A model generated the notes under the pieces. It was not told the DNA's origin, made no database searches, and was given only the letters and a program-made list of their open reading frames with translations. A stretch of DNA of 64,000 nt, taken from NCBI GenBank assembly GCA_028293125.1, contig JAQGPJ010000041.1:124001-188000 (forward strand). Direction: 5' to 3'. Numbering within the stretch: position 1 is the first letter of the stretch; every line of letters begins with the position of its first letter. This DNA comes from Verrucomicrobiales bacterium. GTDB lineage: Bacteria > Verrucomicrobiota > Verrucomicrobiia > Verrucomicrobiales > V1-33. Below are positions 1 to 8,083 of this stretch, one piece after another. Position numbers and translations under genes: made by a program.

Positions 1-57
1 CCTGCCGGGAGGACCATGGAAATCGAACCGGACCAGCGTGCCGGGACCCGGTGCTGA
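1..57 (+). CDS. Possible 3' end of an unidentified gene (partial)
   Basis: One frame is open from the window edge to a TGA at 55-57 and gives an 18-residue tail ending in QRAGTRC. A hairpin follows the stop after six bases, which fits a gene end. A second frame is also open from the edge to about base 149, so the assignment is not secure. The protein family cannot be recognised from this fragment. Confidence 0.25.
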   Translation, partial: PAGRTMEIEPDQRAGTRC

Positions 58-63
58 CGGGAT

Positions 64-85
64 CATGCCACCTTCATGTGGCATG
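64..85 (+). terminator. Hairpin after the first stop codon
   Basis: CATGCCAC (64-71) and GTGGCATG (78-85) form a perfect 8-bp stem with a 6-base loop, just after the stop at 55-57. There is no strong T-run behind it, so it is only a candidate terminator for a gene entering from the left. Confidence 0.35.
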
Positions 86-179
86 GGGGCAGGACCTCCA
101 CTTTCCGCCAAATTTTCCCCGGCGGAGGATTTCGAATTCAAGCGCTGACCTTGCCGGATCGGAAAAACCGATTCATTCA

Positions 180-255
180 GCCCGGATAGCCCAAAAGCAG
201 AGGCACGGCGTCGAGAGCGCCGCCAGTGCGGGTGCGAGTCCCGCTCCGGGCACCA
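180..255 (+). tRNA. tRNA-like gene, anticodon GAG (Leu codons), non-canonical loops
   Basis: The 76-base sequence folds into a full cloverleaf. The acceptor stem is GCCCGGA/TCCGGGC (7 perfect pairs) with an encoded ACCA end. The D-arm is GCCC/AGGC (3 pairs plus one mismatch). The anticodon stem CGGCG/CGCCG encloses the loop TCGAGAG, with GAG at 213-215. The T-stem is GCGGG/CCCGC. Several features are odd. The variable loop has only 5 bases, whereas a bacterial tRNA-Leu normally has a long arm. Position 33 is C, not U. The T-loop is TGCGAGT, with G at position 55, and the D-loop AAAAGCAG lacks the usual GG. U8, A14, C56 and A58 are kept. It may be a divergent or element-borne tRNA, or a decaying one. 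The fold is clear from the sequence, but its charging identity is inference. Confidence 0.62.
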
Positions 256-275
256 TTTTCAGTTTTCCTTTTTCA

Positions 276-346
276 GGACCGCAAGCTTTGCAGCGAAGCA
301 GCCGGCTTTTAACCGGCAGAGCACGGGGCGGCACCGTGGCGGTCCA
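276..346 (+). tRNA. tRNA-like gene, anticodon UUU (Lys), degenerate T-loop
   Basis: This second cloverleaf lies 20 bases after the first, and all 21 stem pairs are Watson-Crick. They are acceptor GGACCGC/GCGGTCC, D-stem GCTT/AAGC, anticodon stem GCCGG/CCGGC and T-stem CACGG/CCGTG. The anticodon loop CTTTTAA (306-312) is the standard Lys-UUU loop. The rest is not standard. Position 8 is A, the D-loop is TGCAGCG, and the T-loop is GGCGGCA instead of TTCRANY. CCA is not encoded after the discriminator A346. The perfect stems argue against chance, while the T-loop argues against an ordinary elongator tRNA. It could be a specialised tRNA, a tRNA-like decoy, or a relic. Confidence 0.5.
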
Positions 347-373
347 CTTGGTTTTGGTGGTAACAAAAAGGGG

Positions 374-417
374 GCCTGATAACGCCCGTCACTGCGGCGC
401 GGGCCGCGTGATGAGGC
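374..417 (+). other. Strong hairpin in the leader of the HNH gene
   Basis: GCCT (374-377) pairs with AGGC (414-417). Inside lies an 8-bp stem, CAC-(T)-GCGGC against GCCGC-GTG (390-410), with a single bulged T and a 4-base loop. It sits between the second tRNA-like gene and the HNH start. It may be a transcript end, a leader structure or a third, degraded RNA; no cloverleaf could be fitted. Confidence 0.3.
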
Positions 418-496
418 GTAGTTGGTGTGTGAAAAAAGAACAGACACCCATGCCGGACCTCTTCGGGACGACCGCGCCTTCAACCGTCCCTTCGTT

Positions 497-1075
497 ATGA
501 CCGAAGCCATCCACACCTCCTCCGTGCTCGTGCTGAACCGCCACTGGCAGGCCATCGACGTGAAAACACCCGCGCAGGCCTTCGCCATGATGGCCACGGG
601 CTCCGCCCAGGCGCTGGATATTTCAGCGAATGCGCTGCTGCCGGTCTCTTGGTCAAACTGGCTGAAGCTGCCGGTGCGGGAGCACGACCGCAGCATCGGG
701 ACCGTCCACGGCCCGGTGCGCTCGCCAACGGTCCTGGTGCTGGCCCGCTTCGCCAGAATGCCGCGCCGGCGTCTGACCTTTTCGCGCCGGGGGCTCTTCA
801 TGCGCGATGGCGGGGTCTGCCAGTACAGCGGACGGGCGCTCCAGTTCGATGAGGCGAATATCGACCATGTCATCCCGCGCAGCCGGGGCGGCCCCACCTC
901 CTGGGAAAATTGTGTGCTGGCCGACAAGCGCGTCAATCACCGCAAGGGTGACCGGACTCCCGAGGAGGCCGGACTGCGCCTCGCACGGCCTCCCCAGCCT
1001 CCCCGTGAAATGCCCGCCGCCGCCCTGATCCGGAACACCCTCGGCATTCAGGACTGGACCATGTTCCTCGGCTGA
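497..1075 (+). CDS. HNH endonuclease family protein
   Basis: The predicted product has 192 residues and belongs to the small stand-alone HNH nuclease group. The N-terminal segment VLVLNRHWQAIDV and the C-terminal core CQYSGR ... IDHVIPRSRGG ... ENCVL ... VNHRKGDRTPEEAG match that family. The catalytic His lies in IDHVIPRS and the metal-site His in VNHRK. The zinc-ribbon cysteines found in many relatives (CxxC and CxxC) are reduced to single residues here, giving CQYS and an RVN where CxxCN is common. ATG 497 was chosen because the conserved segment begins there; an upstream in-frame start at 422 would add 25 residues without family character. The biological role of these small HNH proteins is not established. 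It follows the two tRNA-like genes, which may hint at a mobile origin. Confidence 0.85.
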   Translation: MTEAIHTSSVLVLNRHWQAIDVKTPAQAFAMMATGSAQALDISANALLPVSWSNWLKLPVREHDRSIGTVHGPVRSPTVLVLARFARMPRRRLTFSRRGLFMRDGGVCQYSGRALQFDEANIDHVIPRSRGGPTSWENCVLADKRVNHRKGDRTPEEAGLRLARPPQPPREMPAAALIRNTLGIQDWTMFLG

Positions 1076-1172
1076 CGCCGCTGAATACGCGGACGCCTGT
1101 GGTCAGGCATTTGCCCTTTTTCCTCAAAGCCAAAAACACGAGTGGACCGCTGTCCTGCCCCCTTGGCTGGCT

Positions 1173-2624
1173 TCACGCCAGGACTTCATGGATCACATGT
1201 CCATGGACATCGGTCAGGCGGCGGTCCACTCCGGCGTGGCGGAAGGTCAGCTTTTCGTGGTTGATGCCCATGAGGTGCAGGATGGTGGCGTGCAGATCAT
1301 AGCACTGGGTGCGGTTGACCTCCGCCTTGAAGCCCAGGCTGTCGCTTTCGCCGTAGGACACCCCCGCTTTCACCCCTGCGCCCGCCATCCAAGTGACAAA
1401 GCTGCCGCCATTGTGATCCCGCCCCCCGTTGCCCTGGGCGAACGGTGTGCGGCCGAATTCCGAAGTCCAGATCACCAGCGTGTCCTCCAGCAGGCCCCGC
1501 GATCCCAGATCCTCCAGCAGCGCCGCCGCCGGCTGATCCATGCCCAAGGCAATAGGCGGCAACTCGGCGGTGATGCTGCCATGGTTGTCCCAATTGTTGG
1601 CTGCGCCCTGCGGCCCGCTCCACACCTGCACAAACCGCACCCCGCGCTCCACCAAGCGGCGTGCCAGCAGGCAGCGGCGGCCAAAGTCCTCCGTGGCCGG
1701 CTGGTCCAGACCATAGCCTTTTTTCGTGATCTCGGTCTCCTTGGTCAGATCAAAAGCCTCCGGGGCGCTGAGCTGCATGCGGGCGGCCAATTCATAGGAA
1801 TCGATCCGCGCCTCCAGCCGGGAATCCCCCGGATGCTCCGCCGCATGGGCGCGGTTCAGTTTCTCCAGCGCCGCCAGACCGCGGCTGGACACGTCCCCGC
1901 CGGTTTTATTCCAAGCAGAACCGGGAAACAGATCCGGCACCGCGGCATTCACCCCCGCCCGGATGATAGTGCCCTGATGGCTGGCCGGCAGAAAGCCTGA
2001 CGAGAAATTTCCCCGCTGGTTGTAGGGCAGCCCCCGGACGTCCGGCAGGACCACATAGGCCGGCAGGTTCTCATTCTCCGACCCCAGCCCATAGGACAGC
2101 CACGCGCCCAGCGAGGGAAACCCCGGCAGCTGAAAGCCGGTGTTCATGAGGTAGCTGCCAGGCCCATGCACATTGGTGGCCCCGGTCATGGCCATGAGAA
2201 AAGCCATGCGGTCCACATGCTTGGCCTGATGGGGAAAAACACTGCTCACCCACCGTCCGCTCTGCCCGTGTTGTTTGAACTCAAACGGGCTTTTCATCAC
2301 CGCGCCGGACATCCCTGTCTGACCCTCCGGTTTCTCCTTGGGACCGGCCATTTCGCCGTGCCGGCGCTCCAGTTCCGGCTTGTAGTCAAAGGTGTCCATC
2401 TGGCTGGTCCCGCCATTCATGAAAAGCTGAATGATGCGTTTGGCTTTGGGCTTGTGATGCAGGCCGCCGGCCAGCGACACCGACGCCTGGCTACCGCCCG
2501 TCAGCAGATGCGACAACGCCAGCGCGCCGAAGCCGCCGCCGTAATTTTGCAGAAACCGGCGGCGCGACAGCACGGAGGCCGTGCGCGGATCCCCTCCGGG
2601 GTTACGGGACAAAAAGGAATTCAT
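1173..2624 (-). CDS. DUF1501 family protein, Tat-exported
   Basis: The product has 483 residues and begins near a twin-arginine signal (SRRRFLQNYGGGFGALALSHLL, arginines about residue 21-23). The body carries DUF1501 (sulfatase/alkaline-phosphatase-like fold) hallmarks, including FMNGGTSQMDTFDYKPEL, MTGATNVHGPGSYLMNTGF, VIWTSEFGRTPFAQG and GRDHN. The start at 2624 lies inside the end of the upstream DUF1549/1553 gene (a 23-base overlap), so the two are surely co-transcribed. DUF1501 and DUF1549/DUF1553 pairs are very common in Planctomycetes and Verrucomicrobia. They are thought to act outside the cytoplasm, but no reaction has been settled. A linked role in polysaccharide or sulfated-compound use is inference. 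Confidence 0.9.
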   Translation of the reverse strand: MNSFLSRNPGGDPRTASVLSRRRFLQNYGGGFGALALSHLLTGGSQASVSLAGGLHHKPKAKRIIQLFMNGGTSQMDTFDYKPELERRHGEMAGPKEKPEGQTGMSGAVMKSPFEFKQHGQSGRWVSSVFPHQAKHVDRMAFLMAMTGATNVHGPGSYLMNTGFQLPGFPSLGAWLSYGLGSENENLPAYVVLPDVRGLPYNQRGNFSSGFLPASHQGTIIRAGVNAAVPDLFPGSAWNKTGGDVSSRGLAALEKLNRAHAAEHPGDSRLEARIDSYELAARMQLSAPEAFDLTKETEITKKGYGLDQPATEDFGRRCLLARRLVERGVRFVQVWSGPQGAANNWDNHGSITAELPPIALGMDQPAAALLEDLGSRGLLEDTLVIWTSEFGRTPFAQGNGGRDHNGGSFVTWMAGAGVKAGVSYGESDSLGFKAEVNRTQCYDLHATILHLMGINHEKLTFRHAGVDRRLTDVHGHVIHEVLA

Positions 2625-5346
2625 TGGTGTTGAACAGAATACGCGCCACCTCCGCCAGCCCATCCTGGGCGGCGCAGGCCCGCATGGTCTCCCGTTCTTC
2701 CGGCCGGGGATCCCGCAGGAGGACGAGCCGATACATGCGGGCCACGGGATCGGCGGCATCCTCATTCCCTGCCCGCTCCGCCAAGGCGGCGGCATGATGC
2801 AGGATAAAATTGTTGTTCCAGAGCACCAGCGCCTGCAGAGGCGCGGCGGTGAATCCGCGGACCGGCGTCAGCACTGCGGCATCCGGGAAGTCCAGCGCAT
2901 CAAAAAGCGGGTCGGAGATGCCCCGCCACACCACCCGGTAGATGCTGCGGCGGCCCGAGCCCGGGGAATTCCAGTCATAGGCCGCATAGTCCAGGGCCGG
3001 CGTGGACTGCGGACCGGGGGAGCTGATGAAGTGCGCCACGCCGGGCCCGCCGGCAGTCAGATCCAGTTTTCCGGACGCCTGCAGCACCGCATCACAGAAA
3101 CCTTCGGCCTGCAGCCGCCGGCTATTCATGCGCCACAGCAGACGGTTGTCAGGATCGAGCTTGGCCTGCTCCGCGCGGTGTTCGGCGGATTGCCGCCAGG
3201 TGTGGCTGGTGAGGATGAGACGGTGCAGCTTTTTCAGCGATCCGCCATTGTCCCGCAGCTCCGCCGCCAGCCAGTCCAGCAGGGCCGGGTGCGAGGGCTG
3301 CTCGCCCATTTTTCCAAAATCGCCCGGAGTGGAGCTGAGGCCGGCTCCAAAGTGGAACTGCCAGACCCGGTTGGCGATGCTGCGCCATGTAAGGGGATTG
3401 CGGCCATCCGCCAGCCAGCGGGCCAAAGCCACCCGGCGTTGGCCCTCCCCTCCCTCCATGGGAAATCTGGAGGGCAGCGCGCTGATTTCCGACAGGGCTC
3501 CTGGCGGGGCCTCCGCGCCGGGTTTGGAAAGATCCCCGCGCTGCAGCACCCGGATTACTCTCGGCTCATTCAGGGTGGCCACTCCACCACCACTGTTGTA
3601 GGTCCGGCCGGCGGCATACACTTGGGCCTGCGGCGGCAGGGCCGTCAAATCCTGCGCCGCCAGAATGCCCAGCACCGTGGAGGAAAGGCTAAGGGTTTCC
3701 TCAGGGGTGCGCTCGGCCGGCGGTTTGGCCAAGGCGGCGTCAGCCGTGGGATTCAGCGCCAGCATGAACGCTGGCGGGGCCGAGGTCACAGACAGCCGGA
3801 AACGTCCGATGATGTGCGCCCCGCCATGCCATTGATTCAGCGTCACCGTCAGCTTCGCCCCCGGCGGCACCTCCACAGGCGCGGCGAGGGTGAAGACTGC
3901 CTGATGCGCCTGCCCGACTTTGGGATAGATCCCCCACTCCGTGGCCGGATCCGCATCGATCACCTTATCCGCGGACCAGCCTCCCGGCTCATCCCAATCC
4001 GACGAGGCGGATAAAATGGACACGGCGGTGCTCTGGTTGGCTCCCGGAGCAAACATATGGACCCCGATGCTGGTCAGGTGCAGATTTCCATTGTCCGCCC
4101 GGCCCGGGCCGCCAGCCGGCAGGCTGGGATCCGGCATCACCTCCAGCCGCAACGCCGTGACGCGCTGCAAATCCGTCCCGGCGGTGACCGTGAGGGTTTC
4201 CTTGTCAGGACGTTTTCCCGCTGCCAGCAGGGAGGCGTCGGGCTGCCGGGTCAGCGTGGCTCCGCCGGCGGAAACAAAGGTTTCCGCCTGCAGCACCCGC
4301 CAGCCATCCACGGCCCGGCGCTCCTCCTCCCATTTGGCCAGACGGACCGCATGCTCCGGTTGGGTCAGCACCCCGGCATTGCCCGTCAGGGCCGCTGTCC
4401 GGAGATCCATGGCCCGCCGCCGCGCCTGGGCGGTGGCGGCGGTTTCGTCATAGAAAATGTCCCCTTTTCCCACGCCGGCAAAAACCGCCTGCAGGGCGTA
4501 ATAGTCCTCCTGCGGTATGGCGTCGAATTTATGCGCGTGGCAGCGCGCGCAGTTGGCCGTGGTGCTCGTGAAGGCGGACATGGTCTGCGTCACCAGGTCA
4601 TCGCGGTCCAGATTTTCAAAACTCATCGGTGCCGTGCCCGCCGCACTGGCGTCATACGGGCCGGCCCCCAGAAATCCAAGGGCGGGCATCAGCTCCGGCT
4701 GGTCCGGGAAAAGCACATCCGCCGCCAGCTGCTCCTCAATGAAGCGGCCCCACGGCGTGTCGCGGTTCAAGGCCCCTATCACGTAGTCCCGGAACCGCCA
4801 CGCATGGGGACGGAAAACATCGTGCTCAAAGCCGTGGGTGTCTGCAAAGTGGATCACATCCAGCCAGTGCCGCGCCCAGTGCTCGCCGTAATGCGGTGAG
4901 GCCAGCAGCCGGTCCACCAGTTTTTCCCACGCATCCGGCGAGGAATCCCCGCAAAATTCCCGGATCTGCTCCAAAGTGGGCGGCAAACCCAGCAGGTCAA
5001 AGTACAGGCGCCTCGCCAGCACCTCGCGCCCCGCCTCCGGCGACGGCTCCCAGCCTTCAACCTTCAGCCGGTCCTGGATGAAGGCGTCCACTGGATTTCC
5101 TTCCCCCGCCGGCACCGCCGGACGCACAATGGGCCGCAGGGACCACCAGGAGGTATCCGGTGCGGCGATTGGCGGCGGTGTTTTACCAGACAATGGCACT
5201 GAGGCTGATTCCACAGAGACTGCCGGCACCTCCTCCGCCACTGGATCAGCCGCCACGGCGGCAAACGGCTGGCTTGCCGGCAGCAGCATCCCCGCCAGCA
5301 GCAGCGCCTGCCTTAACAGAAGATGTGAATTCAGCATACCGCTCAT
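2602..5346 (-). CDS. DUF1549/DUF1553 domain exported protein
   Basis: The product has about 914 residues and an N-terminal signal peptide (LLLRQALLLAGMLLPASQPFAAVA). The DUF1549 part (about residue 85-300) contains VDAFIQDRL, LARRLYFDLLGLPPT and the cysteine motif CARCHAHKFDAIP, a CxxCH heme-like site typical of the family. A middle beta-rich insert follows. The DUF1553 part (about 640-910) has RVALARWLADGRNPLTWRSI, NRVWQFHFGAGL, TPGDFG and HPALLDWLA. The start at ATG 5346 gives the best signal peptide; a GTG at 5361 and an ATG at 5337 are alternatives. It is the first gene of a two-gene unit with the DUF1501 gene. The family is abundant in this phylum and its biochemical role is unknown. Confidence 0.9.
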   Translation of the reverse strand: MSGMLNSHLLLRQALLLAGMLLPASQPFAAVAADPVAEEVPAVSVESASVPLSGKTPPPIAAPDTSWWSLRPIVRPAVPAGEGNPVDAFIQDRLKVEGWEPSPEAGREVLARRLYFDLLGLPPTLEQIREFCGDSSPDAWEKLVDRLLASPHYGEHWARHWLDVIHFADTHGFEHDVFRPHAWRFRDYVIGALNRDTPWGRFIEEQLAADVLFPDQPELMPALGFLGAGPYDASAAGTAPMSFENLDRDDLVTQTMSAFTSTTANCARCHAHKFDAIPQEDYYALQAVFAGVGKGDIFYDETAATAQARRRAMDLRTAALTGNAGVLTQPEHAVRLAKWEEERRAVDGWRVLQAETFVSAGGATLTRQPDASLLAAGKRPDKETLTVTAGTDLQRVTALRLEVMPDPSLPAGGPGRADNGNLHLTSIGVHMFAPGANQSTAVSILSASSDWDEPGGWSADKVIDADPATEWGIYPKVGQAHQAVFTLAAPVEVPPGAKLTVTLNQWHGGAHIIGRFRLSVTSAPPAFMLALNPTADAALAKPPAERTPEETLSLSSTVLGILAAQDLTALPPQAQVYAAGRTYNSGGGVATLNEPRVIRVLQRGDLSKPGAEAPPGALSEISALPSRFPMEGGEGQRRVALARWLADGRNPLTWRSIANRVWQFHFGAGLSSTPGDFGKMGEQPSHPALLDWLAAELRDNGGSLKKLHRLILTSHTWRQSAEHRAEQAKLDPDNRLLWRMNSRRLQAEGFCDAVLQASGKLDLTAGGPGVAHFISSPGPQSTPALDYAAYDWNSPGSGRRSIYRVVWRGISDPLFDALDFPDAAVLTPVRGFTAAPLQALVLWNNNFILHHAAALAERAGNEDAADPVARMYRLVLLRDPRPEERETMRACAAQDGLAEVARILFNTNEFLFVP

Positions 5347-5361
5347 ACGCGGTCCCGGCAC

Positions 5362-5760
5362 GGGCTTCGCATAAAATTGCGCATTGCCGGATAGGGGGAC
5401 TCAACTTGGACTCCCGAAAGACGGTATGAAGGGCTTCAAATCCTTGGCCGGCACGGATTATCCGATGCTTTGACCGAACCCGTTCCGGAGAACTTCCAAG
5501 ACCAGCTCACCGGTTTCTTTAGGTCATTTCCCCACCATCACACCAGTGCCCCACTGTTCAGAAAATCTCAAAAAAGTTTCTTGTTTTAAGCCTTTTTCCG
5601 AAATGTGAAATCCGCCTCTTTCAAGAAAAGCAGGCTTCTTTTCCAGCCCTGATCCCAGCCAGCCACGTTTATTCGTATCAAGAGTAAATGCCTGCGTCCA
5701 AATGCCACAGCAGCTCCTGAAGGGCTTGCATCCATCGTAATTTTAAGCCATTCCAACCGT
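5362..5760. other. Intergenic region between divergent genes, no gene seen
   Basis: About 400 bases separate the leftward DUF1549/1553 gene from the rightward yceD-rpmF unit. Base composition is more AT-rich than the flanks around 5560-5680, with runs such as AAAAAAG and TTTTTCC. Promoters for both directions must lie here, but no pair of -35 and -10 boxes stood out enough to call. No open frame above about 15 codons with support was found. Confidence 0.6.
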
Positions 5761-6273
5761 ATGCCACTCCCTTTGATTCACCTGAACGATCTGCCTCCGG
5801 GCGGACGGAACTACTCCGGAGAACTGCGCACGGATATTTTCGAGCTCTCTGGAAAGTTTGATCCCAAGTTCACACCGCCTTTCAAGTTTGACCTTGCGGT
5901 GCGCGTGGACGACGGGGATATCATTGTGCAGGGATGGGCTGAAACCGTGTTTGAGATGCAGTGTTCCCGCTGCACGCAACAGCTTCCCTGGCGGGTGCGG
6001 CTGGATCCGTATTTCACCTGTGAGGAGCGGGATGGTGCCGCCACACTGGACTTGACAGCCCAATTACGGGAAGATACACTGCTCGCCCTTCCCGGGTATC
6101 CCCGCTGCGAGGAGTCCAATGTTGCGCCGCGTCCCTGTTCCAGGGATGGCGGATTTGCCCCGGAGAGCGAGTATGTTCCGCTGGATGGGGAGGAGACTGT
6201 GGATCCTGGCCAACGCGATGCCTGGGGGGCGCTGGACAATCTTCCTTCCGCCGATCCGAAACCAAAATCTTAA
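5761..6273 (+). CDS. yceD: YceD/DUF177 family protein (23S rRNA accumulation protein)
   Basis: The product has 170 residues, the usual length for this family. The core motif VDDGDIIVQGWAETVFEMQC leads into a CSRC pair, and a second Cys-containing patch (CEESNVAPRPC) follows near residue 118. YceD proteins bind or support large-subunit rRNA accumulation in bacteria and chloroplasts. As in most bacteria the gene lies directly before rpmF, here with 22 bases between them, so the two are expected to be co-transcribed and to link 23S rRNA with ribosomal protein L32. The identification rests on both sequence and this conserved neighbour. Confidence 0.88.
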   Translation: MPLPLIHLNDLPPGGRNYSGELRTDIFELSGKFDPKFTPPFKFDLAVRVDDGDIIVQGWAETVFEMQCSRCTQQLPWRVRLDPYFTCEERDGAATLDLTAQLREDTLLALPGYPRCEESNVAPRPCSRDGGFAPESEYVPLDGEETVDPGQRDAWGALDNLPSADPKPKS

Positions 6274-6295
6274 ACTTTAACCGAGACCGAATCCC

Positions 6296-6481
6296 ATGGC
6301 CGTACCCAAGCGCAAATCCTCCCGTGCCCGCCAGAAAACCCGTGCGGCTGCCCACCGCTGGCATGCTCCGAAACTGAACTCCTGCTCCGAGTGCGGTGCG
6401 GCGGTGCCTTCCCACATTGTGTGCCCCACCTGCGGCACCTACAAAGGCCGCAAGATCATTCAGGTGGCGGAAATCGCCTGA
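6296..6481 (+). CDS. rpmF: 50S ribosomal protein L32
   Basis: The 61-residue protein starts MAVPKRKSSRARQKTRAA, the classical L32 N-terminus. It carries the zinc ribbon CSECG ... CPTCG (four cysteines at about 31, 34, 44 and 47), so it is the zinc-binding form. It follows yceD closely and is followed by a clear intrinsic terminator, which makes yceD-rpmF a short complete transcription unit. Confidence 0.97.
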   Translation: MAVPKRKSSRARQKTRAAAHRWHAPKLNSCSECGAAVPSHIVCPTCGTYKGRKIIQVAEIA

Positions 6482-6497
6482 TTTTTTCTGCTTTATC

Positions 6498-6540
6498 AAC
6501 GCCGGGCTGCCTTTTGAGGCGGTCCGGCGTTTTTGTTTTT
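6498..6540 (+). terminator. Intrinsic terminator of yceD-rpmF
   Basis: AACGCCGG (6498-6505) pairs with CCGGCGTT (6524-6531), with a smaller inner stem GCC/GGC. A T-rich tract with two runs of five T follows. It starts 16 bases after the rpmF stop. Confidence 0.85.
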
Positions 6541-6718
6541 GGGCGTGGGGTGGCGGGCTGCCGGTGGGATGGACTGGATGGACTGAAGTGGACATTGGCA
6601 AGGAAGGCGCGGGGGGCCTTTCCTGAAACTTCCCAGGCAGCACCGTCGTAGTCGTTGGAGCCGGCCCGCCTTGACCCCGCGCTCCCCGGCTGCGCATTTA
6701 CCTCTCCCCCGTTTTTTC
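6541..6718 (+). other. G-rich low-complexity spacer
   Basis: The spacer between the rpmF terminator and the next gene contains a short imperfect tandem of the unit GGATGGACT (6569-6586). A related G-rich patch occurs near 63440-63460. No gene is seen. Confidence 0.4.
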
Positions 6719-7939
6719 ATGATCCGCCGCACCACCCTGATTCTGCAATCCACCGTCTGCACCTTGGCGCTGGGAGGAGCCTTTGTGGCGGGCCGTGTCA
6801 CGGGTGGCGTGGGCGCTGGAAATGACTCCGGCAGCCGGAAAAGCGCGCAGGTTCTCCCGGGTATTGGTGCCAGTTCCCCGCTGGCTCCCAAGGGCGCAAA
6901 TGGCGGCGCGGCGGCGGAAGGATCAGGCAAGGGTTCCAGTCCGTCAGCCAGCAAGGTTTCCACGCCGGAGCTGGCCGCAGCCCGGCTCAAAGCCATTTTT
7001 GAGCAGCAGGACCCCGTGGCCCGGATGACGGATTACCTGGCCTTCCTCAAAACGCTGAAGGACAATGATTCACGCAATGCGGCGGTGGGGGCTTTGCTGG
7101 AGAATTTCAATCCCCGCGAGCGTGGACGGGAACTGCAGATGCTCATGACACAGTGGGGGGCCGTGGATCCTCAGGCGGCCCTGGCGTCCGTAAAGGAACG
7201 CAAGGACTGGGTGGGAGGTATGGCCGCCAATATGGTGCTGGGCAACTGGGCGCAGAAAAGTCCGGACGCCGCCATCGCCTGGGCCACGGAGAACGGCAAG
7301 GAGTCCGCCACCACCGATGAGGGCAACCGTTACCTGGCAGGTGTGCTGGGAGGTCTGGCCAAAGCCAATCTTGACCGCGCCGCCACCTTGGCGGAATCCA
7401 TGCCCGGCAGCAATGCCCGCGGCGAGGTGATGGACCGTCTGCTGGATCAGTACTTTGCCCAGCGCACACCGGATGCCGCCCGCGACTGGGTGGGCGGGCT
7501 GCAGGACGGCGCTTTCAAATCCGGTCTGCTTGGAAAGCTGGCCGGCCGGCTGGCGGACAAGGACGCCGCCTCCGCCGCCACCTGGGCTGGATCCCTCCCG
7601 GAGTCCGACGCCAAGCCGAATGTGCTTTCGCAGGTGGTGGAGCGCTGGTCGCGGGAGCAGCCGAACGAGGCCGGTGCCTGGCTGAACCAATTCCCGCCCT
7701 CCGCCTCCACCGACCAGCCGCGCGAAACCTTTGCCCGGCAGGTGCAGAAACAGGACCCTGAGGCCGCTCTGGCCTGGGCCTCCACCATCACCGATGAGCG
7801 CCGCCGCAGCCGCGCCACCCGGGAACTGGTGCGCACGTGGGCCGAACGCGAGCCTGACGCCGCGCGTCAGTGGGTCAGCAGCAGCAATCTCCCGCCGGAG
7901 GTTAAACAGCGCTTCGCCAACCGCCCGCCCAATGGCTGA
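6719..7939 (+). CDS. Exported or membrane-anchored helical repeat protein
   Basis: The product has 406 residues. An N-terminal hydrophobic helix (LILQSTVCTLALGGAFVAG) is followed by a low-complexity Gly/Ser/Ala linker. The rest, from about residue 100, is built of about 30-residue helical repeats whose signature is W-x-x-x-x-P-[DE]-A-A-x-x-W. Examples are NWAQKSPDAAIAWATE, YFAQRTPDAARDWVGG, RWSREQPNEAGAWLNQ and TWAEREPDAARQWVSS. This resembles TPR- or HEAT-like solenoids, so protein-protein contact in the periplasm is a reasonable guess. No enzyme motif is present. A paralogue lies at 19140-20594. ATG 6719 was chosen because it puts two arginines directly before the hydrophobic helix. Confidence 0.8.
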   Translation: MIRRTTLILQSTVCTLALGGAFVAGRVTGGVGAGNDSGSRKSAQVLPGIGASSPLAPKGANGGAAAEGSGKGSSPSASKVSTPELAAARLKAIFEQQDPVARMTDYLAFLKTLKDNDSRNAAVGALLENFNPRERGRELQMLMTQWGAVDPQAALASVKERKDWVGGMAANMVLGNWAQKSPDAAIAWATENGKESATTDEGNRYLAGVLGGLAKANLDRAATLAESMPGSNARGEVMDRLLDQYFAQRTPDAARDWVGGLQDGAFKSGLLGKLAGRLADKDAASAATWAGSLPESDAKPNVLSQVVERWSREQPNEAGAWLNQFPPSASTDQPRETFARQVQKQDPEAALAWASTITDERRRSRATRELVRTWAEREPDAARQWVSSSNLPPEVKQRFANRPPNG

Positions 7940-8083
7940 CAGGCTGTGGGGTGATGTCCGTGATGCTGCAACATATAGACCGCCCGCATTGTGTTTTGAA
8001 GTTAACTTGCGCTAAAAGCACCAGTCCCCGCAGCGGAAAAAGCTTGCCCAAACAAGCGGGTGCGACAGGCTTCCCACACAGCT

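Noticed and set aside
131-137. TTCGAAT, a canonical tRNA T-loop sequence
   Set aside because: The flanking bases do not pair to a stem, and no acceptor arm fits.
180-1075. HEARO/omega-RNA type system (structured RNA plus HNH protein)
   Set aside because: The protein is a short HNH without the RuvC-like parts of IscB/IsrB, and the RNA folds as separate cloverleaves, not as the known HEARO shape.
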